From NCBI GenBank assembly GCA_002307235.1, contig DBTV01000027.1, positions 16,393 to 47,545 of the forward strand: a stretch of DNA of 31,153 nt, read 5' to 3'. The notes beneath the pieces were generated by a model. The model did no database searches, was not told the DNA's origin, and was given only the letters and a program-made list of their open reading frames with translations. The translations under genes and the position numbers were made by a program. Position 1 is the stretch's first letter. Each line of letters begins with the position of its first letter. This document shows positions 22,625-30,153 of this stretch, in pieces. The DNA comes from Acidobacteriaceae bacterium UBA1307 (GTDB lineage: Bacteria > Acidobacteriota > Terriglobia > Terriglobales > Acidobacteriaceae).

Positions 22625-24022
22625 ATGTGCGAATGCATACAGCCCTTCTCTCTCGGCGAACCGTCCCCTGCGCTGCGGACACGATTGGCCACAATCGAAA
22701 ACACCGGTCTTGGGCTTACGGCTCTGATTGCCTGTCTGGATATGGGCAGCCACATCCACGAGCCTGGCGCATGGATGGCCCAGATCGGCTGGTACCCGAT
22801 GAGCGCTCTGGCGCAGATTTCGATCTGGCTCTGCGTCCTCTGCCTGGCTCTGCCGCGGCGCTGGCCCGCACTGTTGATCTCTAAAATCAGGACCATCGCG
22901 GCCACTCTCGTGGTCGCGCTCCATCTCTCGATTCTTTTCCTTCTGGGCTATCAGGCGCTCATGCACCGATTGCCCCGTTGCGGCCTGCTGGCAGGAGGGC
23001 TTTCCTCCTGCTTCGTTCTTCTCGGCATCACGCTGCTTTCGATTGCAACGCGCAGAACGCACTTGATCCACATTGCCGACGTGCTCACGATCGCATTGTG
23101 TCTGCTGGCGATGGTGCTTTCGAGCGGCGCCCTGATCAGCAACCTCGCGTTTTTCCATTCTCCGGTACAGCAGCCCTGCGCCCCGATCGGCATTCTTGTA
23201 AGCCTTTCGCTGCTTTCCATTTGCGCGCTTCTGCACCGAACGGAGCGAGGATGGTTTTCGATTCTACTGAGCCCGGGCCTCGGCGGAAAACTCGTACGGC
23301 GTCTGATGCCGACCATTCTGCTGTTTCCTTTTGCGCGCGAAGCGGCACGAGCACGCATGATCGGCGTAGGCCACATACCACCGCCCTACATCACGGCACT
23401 GCTCGCCTCGGCTGCATCGGCCATTCTCAGTTGCCTTGTGCTCTACTGCGCCTGGCGCATCTACGCGATGGAAAGAGAGATTCACGCCATGACGCTGCGC
23501 GACCCTCTGACCGGACTTTATAACCTGCGCGGCTTCGAGTTGCTGGCCGGCCAGACTCTACACGTCGCTCAGCGTTCGGCACTCCCCTATTCCGTGCTGT
23601 TTATCGATCTCGATGGGCTCAAGCAGACCAACGACACCTTCGGCCATGCCGCCGGATCGCATGCGCTGATGGAGACCGCGGAGATACTCAAAAGCGCCCT
23701 GCGCGAAACCGACGTGCTGGCGCATATCGGCGGCGACGAGTTTGTGATCGCAGGGCAGATTGCGCCCCAGGAAATTGCGCAGGTGCTCCAGCGGATCGAA
23801 GCCTGCCGTCGGCAAAAAAACGCCGAACCGGGCCGCAATTTTCCGATCCGCTTCAGCCTCGGCTACGCAATCACGCAGCCAGAGCAGGAGGAATCGCTCG
23901 CCGGGCTCCTTTCGAGGGCCGACAAGGCCATGTATGCCGTCAAGCGCCAAAGGAAGCTCTTCGCCGCGCAAAGCTCGACCGAAGCCCACACCTCAGCCCC
24001 TGTCGAGCTTTTCCAGAACTAA
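22625..24022 (+). CDS. Membrane-bound diguanylate cyclase (GGDEF)
   Basis: A 465-aa protein read from ATG 22625; a GTG at 22604 adds 7 residues, and neither has a clear ribosome site. The N-terminal half has about eight membrane spans. Its last part (CAPIGILVSLSLLSICALL ... RRLMPTILLFPFAREAARARMIGV ... PPYITALLASAASAIL) resembles a membrane input module I recall in many sensor kinases and cyclases. The C-terminal GGDEF domain (about 300-455) makes cyclic di-GMP from two GTP: DPLTGLYNLRGF, FIDLDGLKQTND, and intact catalytic GGDEF at 369-373. An inhibitory RxxD site (R360-E-T-D363) lies exactly five residues before it, predicting product inhibition. It is monocistronic and lies just upstream of the arginine operon. 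No EAL domain is present. Confidence 0.93.
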   Translation: MCECIQPFSLGEPSPALRTRLATIENTGLGLTALIACLDMGSHIHEPGAWMAQIGWYPMSALAQISIWLCVLCLALPRRWPALLISKIRTIAATLVVALHLSILFLLGYQALMHRLPRCGLLAGGLSSCFVLLGITLLSIATRRTHLIHIADVLTIALCLLAMVLSSGALISNLAFFHSPVQQPCAPIGILVSLSLLSICALLHRTERGWFSILLSPGLGGKLVRRLMPTILLFPFAREAARARMIGVGHIPPPYITALLASAASAILSCLVLYCAWRIYAMEREIHAMTLRDPLTGLYNLRGFELLAGQTLHVAQRSALPYSVLFIDLDGLKQTNDTFGHAAGSHALMETAEILKSALRETDVLAHIGGDEFVIAGQIAPQEIAQVLQRIEACRRQKNAEPGRNFPIRFSLGYAITQPEQEESLAGLLSRADKAMYAVKRQRKLFAAQSSTEAHTSAPVELFQN

Positions 24023-24028
24023 AAGCAA

Positions 24029-24048
24029 AAAACTTTCAGAAAAGTTTT
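24029..24048 (+). terminator. AT-rich hairpin after the diguanylate cyclase gene
   Basis: AAAACTTT (24029-24036) pairs with AAAGTTTT (24041-24048) around a 4-nt loop. It lies 7 nt after the stop codon and ends in TTTT, but the stem has few G-C pairs, so termination would be weak. Its right end touches the argR operon -35 box. Confidence 0.4.
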
Positions 24049-24075
24049 GCATACTTATTCACTAGCATGTATATT
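24047..24075 (+). promoter_or_regulatory. Sigma70-type promoter of the argR-argCBDFGH operon
   Basis: TTGCAT (24047-24052) and TATATT (24070-24075) are separated by exactly 17 bp, close to the TTGACA-17-TATAAT consensus. Transcription would start near 24082, giving a leader of about 54 nt before argR. Both boxes are covered by the two ARG-box-like palindromes, so repressor binding would block RNA polymerase. Confidence 0.75.
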
Positions 24076-24081
24076 TATACA
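24048..24081 (+). promoter_or_regulatory. Tandem ARG boxes (arginine repressor operator)
   Basis: Two imperfect palindromes match the ArgR core TGNAT-N4-ATNCA: TGCATACTTATTCA (24048-24061) and TGTATATTTATACA (24068-24081). Their starts are 20 bp apart, the spacing reported for paired 18-bp ARG boxes at the E. coli argR gene (2-bp gap); other E. coli arg operators use 21. The second is a near-perfect palindrome (ATGTATA-TT-TATACAT). Lying over the promoter of argR itself, they indicate arginine-dependent autorepression of the whole operon. The match is by eye; binding is inferred. Confidence 0.75.
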
Positions 24082-24135
24082 TATGCGCGGCTCCGATTCA
24101 CGCGGCCGCGCATTTTGCTTTTTCAGGACGAAGAG

Positions 24136-24597
24136 ATGAAGCTGCAACGTCTGGACGTAATCCGTGAAGTTCTGGCCCAGTCTCCTGTAGGCAGCCAGGA
24201 CGAATTGCGCAAAAAACTGCGACGACGCGGCATCGACGTCACGCAGGCCACACTGTCCAGAGATATTCACACGCTGCAACTGGTAAAGGGGCCGAAGGGC
24301 TACTCGCTGCCGCACAGCGGCCATGGCACGGCCGTCGCGCCCGAGGATGACGACACGCCGCCCTCGATTGAAGAGATGCTGGAAGGCTTCGGCCTGCGCG
24401 TGCGCCAGGCCATGAATCAGGTGGTGCTGCGCACCGTGATGGGCGGAGCGCAAACCACCGCCGCCGCACTGGATCGCGCCGGATGGCCCGAGGTCATCGG
24501 CACCATTGCCGGCGACGACACGGTGCTGATCATCTGCCCGGACGTACGCCGCGCCGGAGAGATTGAACACCGGATGAGGACATTGTTGGAATCATGA
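24136..24597 (+). CDS. argR: Arginine repressor ArgR
   Basis: A 153-aa protein from ATG 24136 with AGGA 7 nt upstream. The longer frame from ATG 24067 would start inside the operator palindrome and is rejected. Residues about 1-65 form the DNA-binding domain (RLDVIREVLAQSPVGSQDELRKKLRRRGIDVTQATLSRDIHTLQLVK), with the characteristic S-R-D-I helix. Residues about 85-153 form the arginine-binding hexamerisation domain, including VVLRTVMGGAQTTAAALDRAGWPEVIGTIAGDDTVLIIC; GTIAGDDT is the arginine-contact motif. With arginine bound it represses arginine synthesis genes. It is the first gene of the operon. Its stop overlaps the argC start (ATGA), so repressor and enzymes are made from one mRNA. Confidence 0.96.
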   Translation: MKLQRLDVIREVLAQSPVGSQDELRKKLRRRGIDVTQATLSRDIHTLQLVKGPKGYSLPHSGHGTAVAPEDDDTPPSIEEMLEGFGLRVRQAMNQVVLRTVMGGAQTTAAALDRAGWPEVIGTIAGDDTVLIICPDVRRAGEIEHRMRTLLES

Positions 24598-25655
24598 AAG
24601 ACACCGTACAAACCGCTGTTGTCGGAGTCACGGGCTACGCGGGTGCTGAACTTGCGCGCCTGCTGTTGCGTCATCCGCGCTTAAAGAACACGCCACCTGT
24701 CTTTGCCGGCCGGCTCGACGCAAAGGATGTCGAGCGCGGTGGCCTGCCGCTCGGCGAGATTCATCCGCAGCTGATCGATAGCCGCGGCCACGGCAAGCTC
24801 GTGCAGCAGCCCTTTTCGTGGGAGTTGCTGGAAGATTGCGGCGTCGAGATTCTGTTTCTGGCTACCCCGCATGCACAGTCTCGCGCATGGGCGCCCGAGG
24901 CGCTCAAGCGCGGCATCAAGGTCGTCGACCTGAGCGGCGCATGGCGCATGGTCGAGGCAGAAAACCGCGCCGTCTACGGATTTGAGGATGAAGGCTCGGC
25001 ATTGGCCGCAGCCACGCAGGCAGAGGCCGTCTACGGCATGCCGGAGCTGCACCGCAAGGAGATTCCGCAGGCACGGCTCGTCGCCAACCCCGGCTGCTAT
25101 GCCACCAGCGTGATTCTGCCGCTGCGCCCGATCGCCGGGCTCATCGACAAGCAGCGCGGCGTGGTGGCCGATGCCAAAAGCGGCGTGAGCGGCGCAGGCA
25201 AAACGCCGACCGCGAAGACGCACTTCATGTATGCGGCCGACAATCTTTCCGCCTACGGCATCTTCACGCACCGGCACACTGGCGAGTTGCTCGAACAGAT
25301 TGGCCTGGAACGCGACCAGATCGTCTTTACGCCGCATCTGCTGCCGATTCCGCGCGGCATTCTGTCGACGGTCTATGTGCGCTTCACCACGCCGCAGACC
25401 CGCGCAAGCCTGCTGAAGGTCTATCGCGACTTTTTTGGCACGAGCCCTCTGGTCAGACTCTACGAGAGCGGACTGCCGCAGATTCAGAATGTGGTGCGCA
25501 CCAATTATTGCGACATCGGTTTTCAGCTCGATGCCGACGGCAAGCGCGCGGTCATTGTCAGCTGCCTCGACAATCTATTGAAGGGCGCCGCCGGACAGGC
25601 CGTGCAGAATCTGAATATTTTGATGGGCTGGAGTGAAGCGGAGGGTCTCGAATGA
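24594..25655 (+). CDS. argC: N-acetyl-gamma-glutamyl-phosphate reductase ArgC
   Basis: A 353-aa enzyme, third step of arginine synthesis: NADPH reduction of N-acetylglutamyl phosphate to the semialdehyde. The nucleotide-binding start is AVVGVTGYAGAELARLLLRHP. The active-site cysteine is Cys168 in VANPGCYATS, followed by KSGVSGAGKTPTAKTHF, where the catalytic loop lies. HLLPIPRGILSTVYV and DNLLKGAAGQAVQNLN are family motifs. The ATG overlaps the argR stop by the ATGA junction, and its own stop overlaps the argB start in the same way. Both junctions indicate translational coupling and balanced synthesis with ArgB, its partner in the pathway. Confidence 0.97.
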   Translation: MKDTVQTAVVGVTGYAGAELARLLLRHPRLKNTPPVFAGRLDAKDVERGGLPLGEIHPQLIDSRGHGKLVQQPFSWELLEDCGVEILFLATPHAQSRAWAPEALKRGIKVVDLSGAWRMVEAENRAVYGFEDEGSALAAATQAEAVYGMPELHRKEIPQARLVANPGCYATSVILPLRPIAGLIDKQRGVVADAKSGVSGAGKTPTAKTHFMYAADNLSAYGIFTHRHTGELLEQIGLERDQIVFTPHLLPIPRGILSTVYVRFTTPQTRASLLKVYRDFFGTSPLVRLYESGLPQIQNVVRTNYCDIGFQLDADGKRAVIVSCLDNLLKGAAGQAVQNLNILMGWSEAEGLE

Positions 25656-26434
25656 AGTTCGTCGTCAAGTTAGGTGGAGCCGGACTCGAGAACCCGACCA
25701 TCCTCGACGGTTGTGTCCATGCCATTGCGGAGTTAGTGCGCGACGGCAACCAGGTCGCCGTGGTGCATGGCGGCGGCGTGCAGTTGACCAAAACCCTCGA
25801 GGCTCTCGGGCATCCAAGCACCTTTGACCACGGGCTGCGCGTGACCGACGCGGAGACACGCGATGCGGCGCTGATGGTGCTCTCCGGCAAGGTGAACAAG
25901 AAGCTGGTCGCCTCGCTTGACCTGCTTGGCCAGCCCGCCGTTGGGCTTTCCGGCGGCGATGGACTGACCTTCCGCGCGCGCAAGAAAAAGACCGAGCACG
26001 AACTTGGCTTTGTCGGCGAAATCGCCGCCAGCGACCCTCGCCTGCTTGAGGCGATCTGGAAGCTGAACAGCGTTCCGGTGCTCTCGTCGATGGCCCTTGG
26101 CTTTGACGGCGAATACTACAACGTGAACGCCGACGAGATGGCTGCGGCCTGCGCGGTGGCCTGTGGCGCCGATGCGCTGGTGTTTTTGACCGATGTGCCG
26201 GGCGTCAAGGACGCAACCGGAGCGGTGCTCCGATGGCTGAGCATCGATCAGATTGCCGAGATGACGCAGAGCGCCGTCATTACCGGCGGCATGTTGCCGA
26301 AGCTGGCATCCTGTCGCAATGCTTTGTTGAACGGCGTCAAGCGCGTTCGCATTTTGCCCGCCAGCGCTGCCAGTTCCCTTCCCGATCTGTGCAGTGCACG
26401 CGTAGCCCAAGGCACCGAAGTGATGGTGGCCTAA
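25652..26434 (+). CDS. argB: Acetylglutamate kinase ArgB
   Basis: A 260-aa amino acid kinase, second step of arginine synthesis: ATP phosphorylation of N-acetylglutamate. Visible motifs are VVKLGGAGLEN (phosphate loop with the catalytic Lys6), VVHGGGVQLTKTLEALG, FDHGLRVTDAETRDAALMVLSGKVNK (substrate site), YNVNADEMAAACAVACGADALVFLTDVPGV (nucleotide site) and ITGGMLPKLASC. The short length, without the N-terminal helix of hexameric arginine-inhibited kinases, resembles the dimeric E. coli type. That would place feedback control elsewhere in the pathway (inference). It starts within the argC stop (ATGA), and argD follows after 6 nt. Confidence 0.96.
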   Translation: MKFVVKLGGAGLENPTILDGCVHAIAELVRDGNQVAVVHGGGVQLTKTLEALGHPSTFDHGLRVTDAETRDAALMVLSGKVNKKLVASLDLLGQPAVGLSGGDGLTFRARKKKTEHELGFVGEIAASDPRLLEAIWKLNSVPVLSSMALGFDGEYYNVNADEMAAACAVACGADALVFLTDVPGVKDATGAVLRWLSIDQIAEMTQSAVITGGMLPKLASCRNALLNGVKRVRILPASAASSLPDLCSARVAQGTEVMVA

Positions 26435-26440
26435 GGAGAG

Positions 26441-27703
26441 ATGGAATTGACGAAACTTGCTGAAATTCAGGCGGCCGAGCAGCGGCTGCTGGTCAAAACC
26501 TACGACCGCAACCCGATTCTGTTCGTGGGTGGCGAAGGCCCCTACACGATCGACGAAGAGGGCAACCGCTATCTTGATTTGTTGAGTGGCATCGGCGTCA
26601 ACGCCCTTGGCTACGCGCATCCGACCATTCTGAAGGCCATTGCCGAACAGAGTCAGAAGCTGATCCACACCTCGAACCTGTACTTCCACGAAGGTCAGGC
26701 CGAGTTGGCCGTGCGGCTCACCGAGCGCACCGGCATGGATCGCGCCTTCTTCTGCAACTCCGGCACCGAAGCCTGGGAGGCCGCATTGAAGCTGGCCCGC
26801 GCCCACGCAGGAATTCTGCGCGAAGAGGGCAAGCAGATCGGCACCAAGTTTCTGGCGCTCGAACAGGGCTTCCACGGCCGCACCTTCGGCTCGATGGCAA
26901 CCACCTACAAGGCCAAGTACCGCGAGCCCTTCGCTCCGGTCATGCCCGATGTCGAGTTCGTCCGTTTCAATGACGTCGAAGATCTGCGCGCAAAGTTTTC
27001 AAACGATGTCTGCGCCATTCTGGTCGAGGCCATTCAGGGTGAAGGCGGCGTGCGTCCGCTCTCGCAGGAGTTCTTCGCCGAGGCGCGCAAGCTGGCCGAT
27101 TCGACCGGCGCTCTGCTCATCGCCGATGAGATTCAGTGCGGCATGGGACGCAGCGGAAAGTGGTGCGCCTATCAGCACTTCGGCATTCAGCCCGACATCA
27201 CCACGCTGGCCAAGGCCATTGCGGGCGGCATTCCGATGGGCGCCACACTCTGCACCGAAGAGGTCGCGCGCAGCTTCCACGCCGGCGTGCACGGCACCAC
27301 CTTTGGCGGCGGCCCGCTGGCCTGCGCCGTGGCCTGCGCGGTGATCGACGAGCTTGAGAACAGCAAGCTGCTTGAAAACTCCACGACGGTCGGCAACTAC
27401 TTTATGGACGGGCTGCGCAAGCTCGCTACCAGGCACAAGATCATTGTCGATGTGCGTGGCGAGGGCATGATCTTCGCCGCCGAGCTGAACTCGGCCGCGC
27501 TGGCCAAGCAGACCGTCGCCGCGATGCTTGAGCGCCACATTCTGATCAACTGCACCAGCGACACCGTGCTGCGCTTCCTGCCGCCCTACATCATTGGCAC
27601 CGAGCACGCCGACCAGGCGCTCGCCGCGCTGGACGAGATTTTTACCGCATTCGAGTCCGCCCCCGCCGCGGCACTCGCCACCGAAGGAGAACAACGTGGC
27701 TAA
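26441..27703 (+). CDS. argD: Acetylornithine aminotransferase ArgD
   Basis: A 420-aa class III PLP aminotransferase, fourth step of arginine synthesis: transfers an amino group from glutamate to N-acetylglutamate semialdehyde. Motifs are RYLDLLSGIGVNALGYAHP, FFCNSGTEAWEAALKLAR (phosphate-binding loop), FHGRTFGSMATTYKAKYREPF, LIADEIQCGMGRSGKWCAYQHF, and the PLP lysine Lys258 in TTLAKAIAGGIPMGA. The annotated ATG 26441 follows AAGGAG by only 2 nt. A TTG two codons later (26447) has an ideal 8-nt spacing, so the real start may be that TTG. The N-terminal difference is 2 residues and functionally neutral. Its end overlaps the argF start by 8 bp. Confidence 0.95.
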   Translation: MELTKLAEIQAAEQRLLVKTYDRNPILFVGGEGPYTIDEEGNRYLDLLSGIGVNALGYAHPTILKAIAEQSQKLIHTSNLYFHEGQAELAVRLTERTGMDRAFFCNSGTEAWEAALKLARAHAGILREEGKQIGTKFLALEQGFHGRTFGSMATTYKAKYREPFAPVMPDVEFVRFNDVEDLRAKFSNDVCAILVEAIQGEGGVRPLSQEFFAEARKLADSTGALLIADEIQCGMGRSGKWCAYQHFGIQPDITTLAKAIAGGIPMGATLCTEEVARSFHAGVHGTTFGGGPLACAVACAVIDELENSKLLENSTTVGNYFMDGLRKLATRHKIIVDVRGEGMIFAAELNSAALAKQTVAAMLERHILINCTSDTVLRFLPPYIIGTEHADQALAALDEIFTAFESAPAAALATEGEQRG

Positions 27704-28724
27704 CACTTCCGTCATCGACACCAAACCGGCGATCCACATCACCGAAGACGCTGATCTTCTTGCCGCCGCGGCGCGGCTCCGGGGCGAAGACCTCTGCTCC
27801 ATTGCCGACCTGTCGAGCGCCGAAACGCGCGCGCTGCTCAAGCTGGCCCGCGATGTGAAGGCCAACCCGCGCGACTATCGCTATGCGCTCGACTCCAAGC
27901 AGATGGTGCTGATGTTCGAGAAGGCCAGCCTGCGCACGCGCCTGAGCTTCGAGACCGGCATCAACACCATGGGCGGCAACGCCATCTTCGTCGATCAGAC
28001 CCAGTCGCCGCTCGGCGAGCGCGAGGCCATTGCCGATGTAGCGCACAATCTTGAGCGCTGGATCGACGTGATCGTGCTGCGCACCTACGCGCACGACACC
28101 ATCACCGAGATGGCCAGCAGCGCGAGCGTTCCGGTCATCAATGCGCTCTCCGACTTCGAGCATCCCTGCCAGGCGCTGGCCGATTTCATGACGCTCGAAG
28201 AGCACTTCGGCTCACTCAAGGGACTCAACTTCACCTATGTCGGCGACGGCAACAACGTCTGCCACTCGCTGATGCTGACCGGCGCGCAACTGGGCGCGAA
28301 TGTCATCGTGGCCACGCCGCGCGGCTACTCGCCGGATATCGAGATCGTCACCAAGGCGCGCGAGATCGCCGAGACGAACGGCAGCGAGATTCGCCTGCTG
28401 CAAGACCCGCAGGAGGCCGTCATCGGCACCGACGCCATCTATACCGACGTCTGCGTTTCGATGGGCATGGAGCACGAATCGACCAAGCGCCAGCCCATCT
28501 TCCGCCCCTTCCAGGTGAACGAAGAGCTGATGGCCAAGGCCAAGCCGACCACCGTCTTCATGCACTGCCTGCCGGCACATCGCAATGAAGAGGTGACCGA
28601 CGCGGTGCTCGACGGACCGAACTCGATCATCTTCGACCAGGCCGAGAACCGCAAGCACGCGCAGAAGGCGCTGCTGCTGCTGCTGCTCGGCGGCCTCTAC
28701 AACGTCGAAAAGTACAAGCTATAG
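27696..28724 (+). CDS. argF: Ornithine carbamoyltransferase ArgF
   Basis: A 342-aa enzyme that makes citrulline from ornithine and carbamoyl phosphate. GTG 27696 is chosen because AAGGAGA lies 5 nt upstream and the frame before it encodes unrelated Pro/Ser-rich sequence inside argD. The carbamoyl-phosphate loop is FEKASLRTRLSFE, the SLRTR variant of the S-T-R-T-R motif. HPCQALADFMTL, the ornithine loop DVCVSMGME, and HCLPAHR near the C-terminus are all present. These fit ornithine rather than acetyl- or succinylornithine carbamoyltransferase, but substrate preference is an inference. The gene overlaps argD by 8 bp. A poly-leucine run (ALLLLLLGGLY) near the end is normal for the C-terminal helix. 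Confidence 0.95.
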   Translation: MANTSVIDTKPAIHITEDADLLAAAARLRGEDLCSIADLSSAETRALLKLARDVKANPRDYRYALDSKQMVLMFEKASLRTRLSFETGINTMGGNAIFVDQTQSPLGEREAIADVAHNLERWIDVIVLRTYAHDTITEMASSASVPVINALSDFEHPCQALADFMTLEEHFGSLKGLNFTYVGDGNNVCHSLMLTGAQLGANVIVATPRGYSPDIEIVTKAREIAETNGSEIRLLQDPQEAVIGTDAIYTDVCVSMGMEHESTKRQPIFRPFQVNEELMAKAKPTTVFMHCLPAHRNEEVTDAVLDGPNSIIFDQAENRKHAQKALLLLLLGGLYNVEKYKL

Positions 28725-28728
28725 TGTG

Positions 28729-28786
28729 CAGTGGCAAGTGGGCAGAGAACAGACTGATCACTGGCCACTGTTCACTCTTCACTGTT
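28729..28786. repeat. 7-nt direct repeats with inverted copy between argF and argG
   Basis: Four consecutive heptamers at 28759-28786 read CACTGGC, CACTGTT, CACTCTT, CACTGTT. An inverted copy, CAGTGGC, lies at 28729-28735 and is exactly complementary to GCCACTG at 28764-28770 (7-bp stem, 28-nt loop). It fills most of the 81-bp gap, the only wide gap inside the arginine operon. Confidence 0.7.
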
Positions 28787-28805
28787 TTCACGAGGGTTCC
28801 CGATC

Positions 28806-30146
28806 ATGTCCGTAATTCTTGAATCATTGCCCGTCGGCCAGAAGGTCGGCATTGCCTTCTCCGGCGGACTCGATACCTCTGCCGCACTGCACTGGATGAA
28901 GCAGAAGGGCGCGACGCCCTATGCCTACACGGCGAACCTCGGCCAGCCCGACGAAACCGATTACGACGCGATTCCGCGCAAGGCCCTCGAGTACGGCGCT
29001 GAAAACGCGCGCCTCATCGATTGCCGCGGCCCGCTGGTGCGCGAAGGCATCGCCGCATTGCAGGCCGGCGCCTTCCACATCACCACCGCCGGTGTGCCCT
29101 ACTTCAACACCACGCCGATTGGCCGCGCCGTCACCGGCACCATGCTCGTCGCCGCCATGAAGGAGGACGATGTCCACATCTGGGGCGACGGATCGACCTT
29201 CAAGGGCAATGACATTGAGCGCTTCTATCGCTACGGTCTGCTCGTCAACCCTGATCTGAAGATCTACAAGCCCTGGCTCGACGCCGCCTTCATCGATGAG
29301 CTTGGTGGCCGCGCCGAGATGTCTGCCTTCATGCAGCGCTCCGGCTTCGGCTACAAGATGTCCTCGGAGAAGGCTTACTCGACCGACTCGAATCTGCTTG
29401 GCGCAACCCATGAAGCCAAGGATCTCGAGCATCTTTCGACCTCCATCAAGATCGTCGATCCCATCATGGGCGTGGCCTTCTGGCGCGAAGATGTCGCGAT
29501 CAAGCCGGAAGAGATCAGCATCCGCTTTGAAGAAGGCTTCCCTGTTGCGCTCAATGGTCGCGAGTTCGCGGACCCCGTTGCATTGCTGCTCGAGGCCAAT
29601 CGCATCGGCGGTCGCCACGGGCTCGGCATGAGCGACCAGATCGAGAACCGCATCATCGAGGCCAAGAGCCGCGGCATCTACGAGGCTCCCGGTCTGGCGC
29701 TGCTCTACATCGCCTACGAGCGGCTCATCACCGGCATTCATAACGAGGACACCATCGAGCAGTATCGCGAAAACGGACGCAAGCTCGGCCGCCTGCTCTA
29801 TCAGGGCCGCTGGTTCGATTCGCAGTCGATCATGCTGCGCGAGTCCGCGCAACGCTGGGTTGCGAAGGCCATCACCGGCACCGTCACTCTTGAGCTGCGG
29901 CGCGGCAACGACTACTCGATTCTCAACACCGAGTCGCCGAATCTCACCTTCCACGCCGAGCGTCTCAGCATGGAAAAGACCGAATCCGCCTTCTCGCAGC
30001 GCGACCGCATCGGCCAGCTCACCATGCGCAATCTCGACATCACCGACACGCGCAACAAGCTGCTGACCTATGCCGCCGCCGGCCTCGTTACCTTGAGCAC
30101 CGGCAATGAAATGCCTCTGTTGAGCAGCGCCAAGGACAAGGAATAA
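28806..30146 (+). CDS. argG: Argininosuccinate synthase ArgG
   Basis: A 446-aa enzyme that joins citrulline and aspartate using ATP. The N-type ATP-pyrophosphatase loop is FSGGLDTSAAL (18-28). Other motifs are AYTANLGQPDE, YFNTTPIGRAVTGTMLVAAMKEDDVHIWGDGSTFKGNDIERFYRYG and KPWLDAAFIDELGGRAEM. Both the length (about 447) and these motifs match the longer E. coli-type branch rather than the 400-residue type in many other bacteria. GAGG lies 10 nt before the ATG. It follows argF after a repeat-containing 81-bp gap and precedes argH by 7 nt, so it is probably on the operon mRNA, possibly with its own internal promoter in the gap. Confidence 0.97.
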   Translation: MSVILESLPVGQKVGIAFSGGLDTSAALHWMKQKGATPYAYTANLGQPDETDYDAIPRKALEYGAENARLIDCRGPLVREGIAALQAGAFHITTAGVPYFNTTPIGRAVTGTMLVAAMKEDDVHIWGDGSTFKGNDIERFYRYGLLVNPDLKIYKPWLDAAFIDELGGRAEMSAFMQRSGFGYKMSSEKAYSTDSNLLGATHEAKDLEHLSTSIKIVDPIMGVAFWREDVAIKPEEISIRFEEGFPVALNGREFADPVALLLEANRIGGRHGLGMSDQIENRIIEAKSRGIYEAPGLALLYIAYERLITGIHNEDTIEQYRENGRKLGRLLYQGRWFDSQSIMLRESAQRWVAKAITGTVTLELRRGNDYSILNTESPNLTFHAERLSMEKTESAFSQRDRIGQLTMRNLDITDTRNKLLTYAAAGLVTLSTGNEMPLLSSAKDKE

Positions 30147-30153
30147 CCGCGCC

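Noticed and set aside
24067..24135. Longer argR start at ATG 24067
   Set aside because: This ATG lies inside the operator palindrome and promoter -10 region; the ArgR family start with AGGA is at 24136.
28759..28786. Possible CRISPR array
   Set aside because: Repeats are 7 nt with no spacers; no cas genes are nearby.
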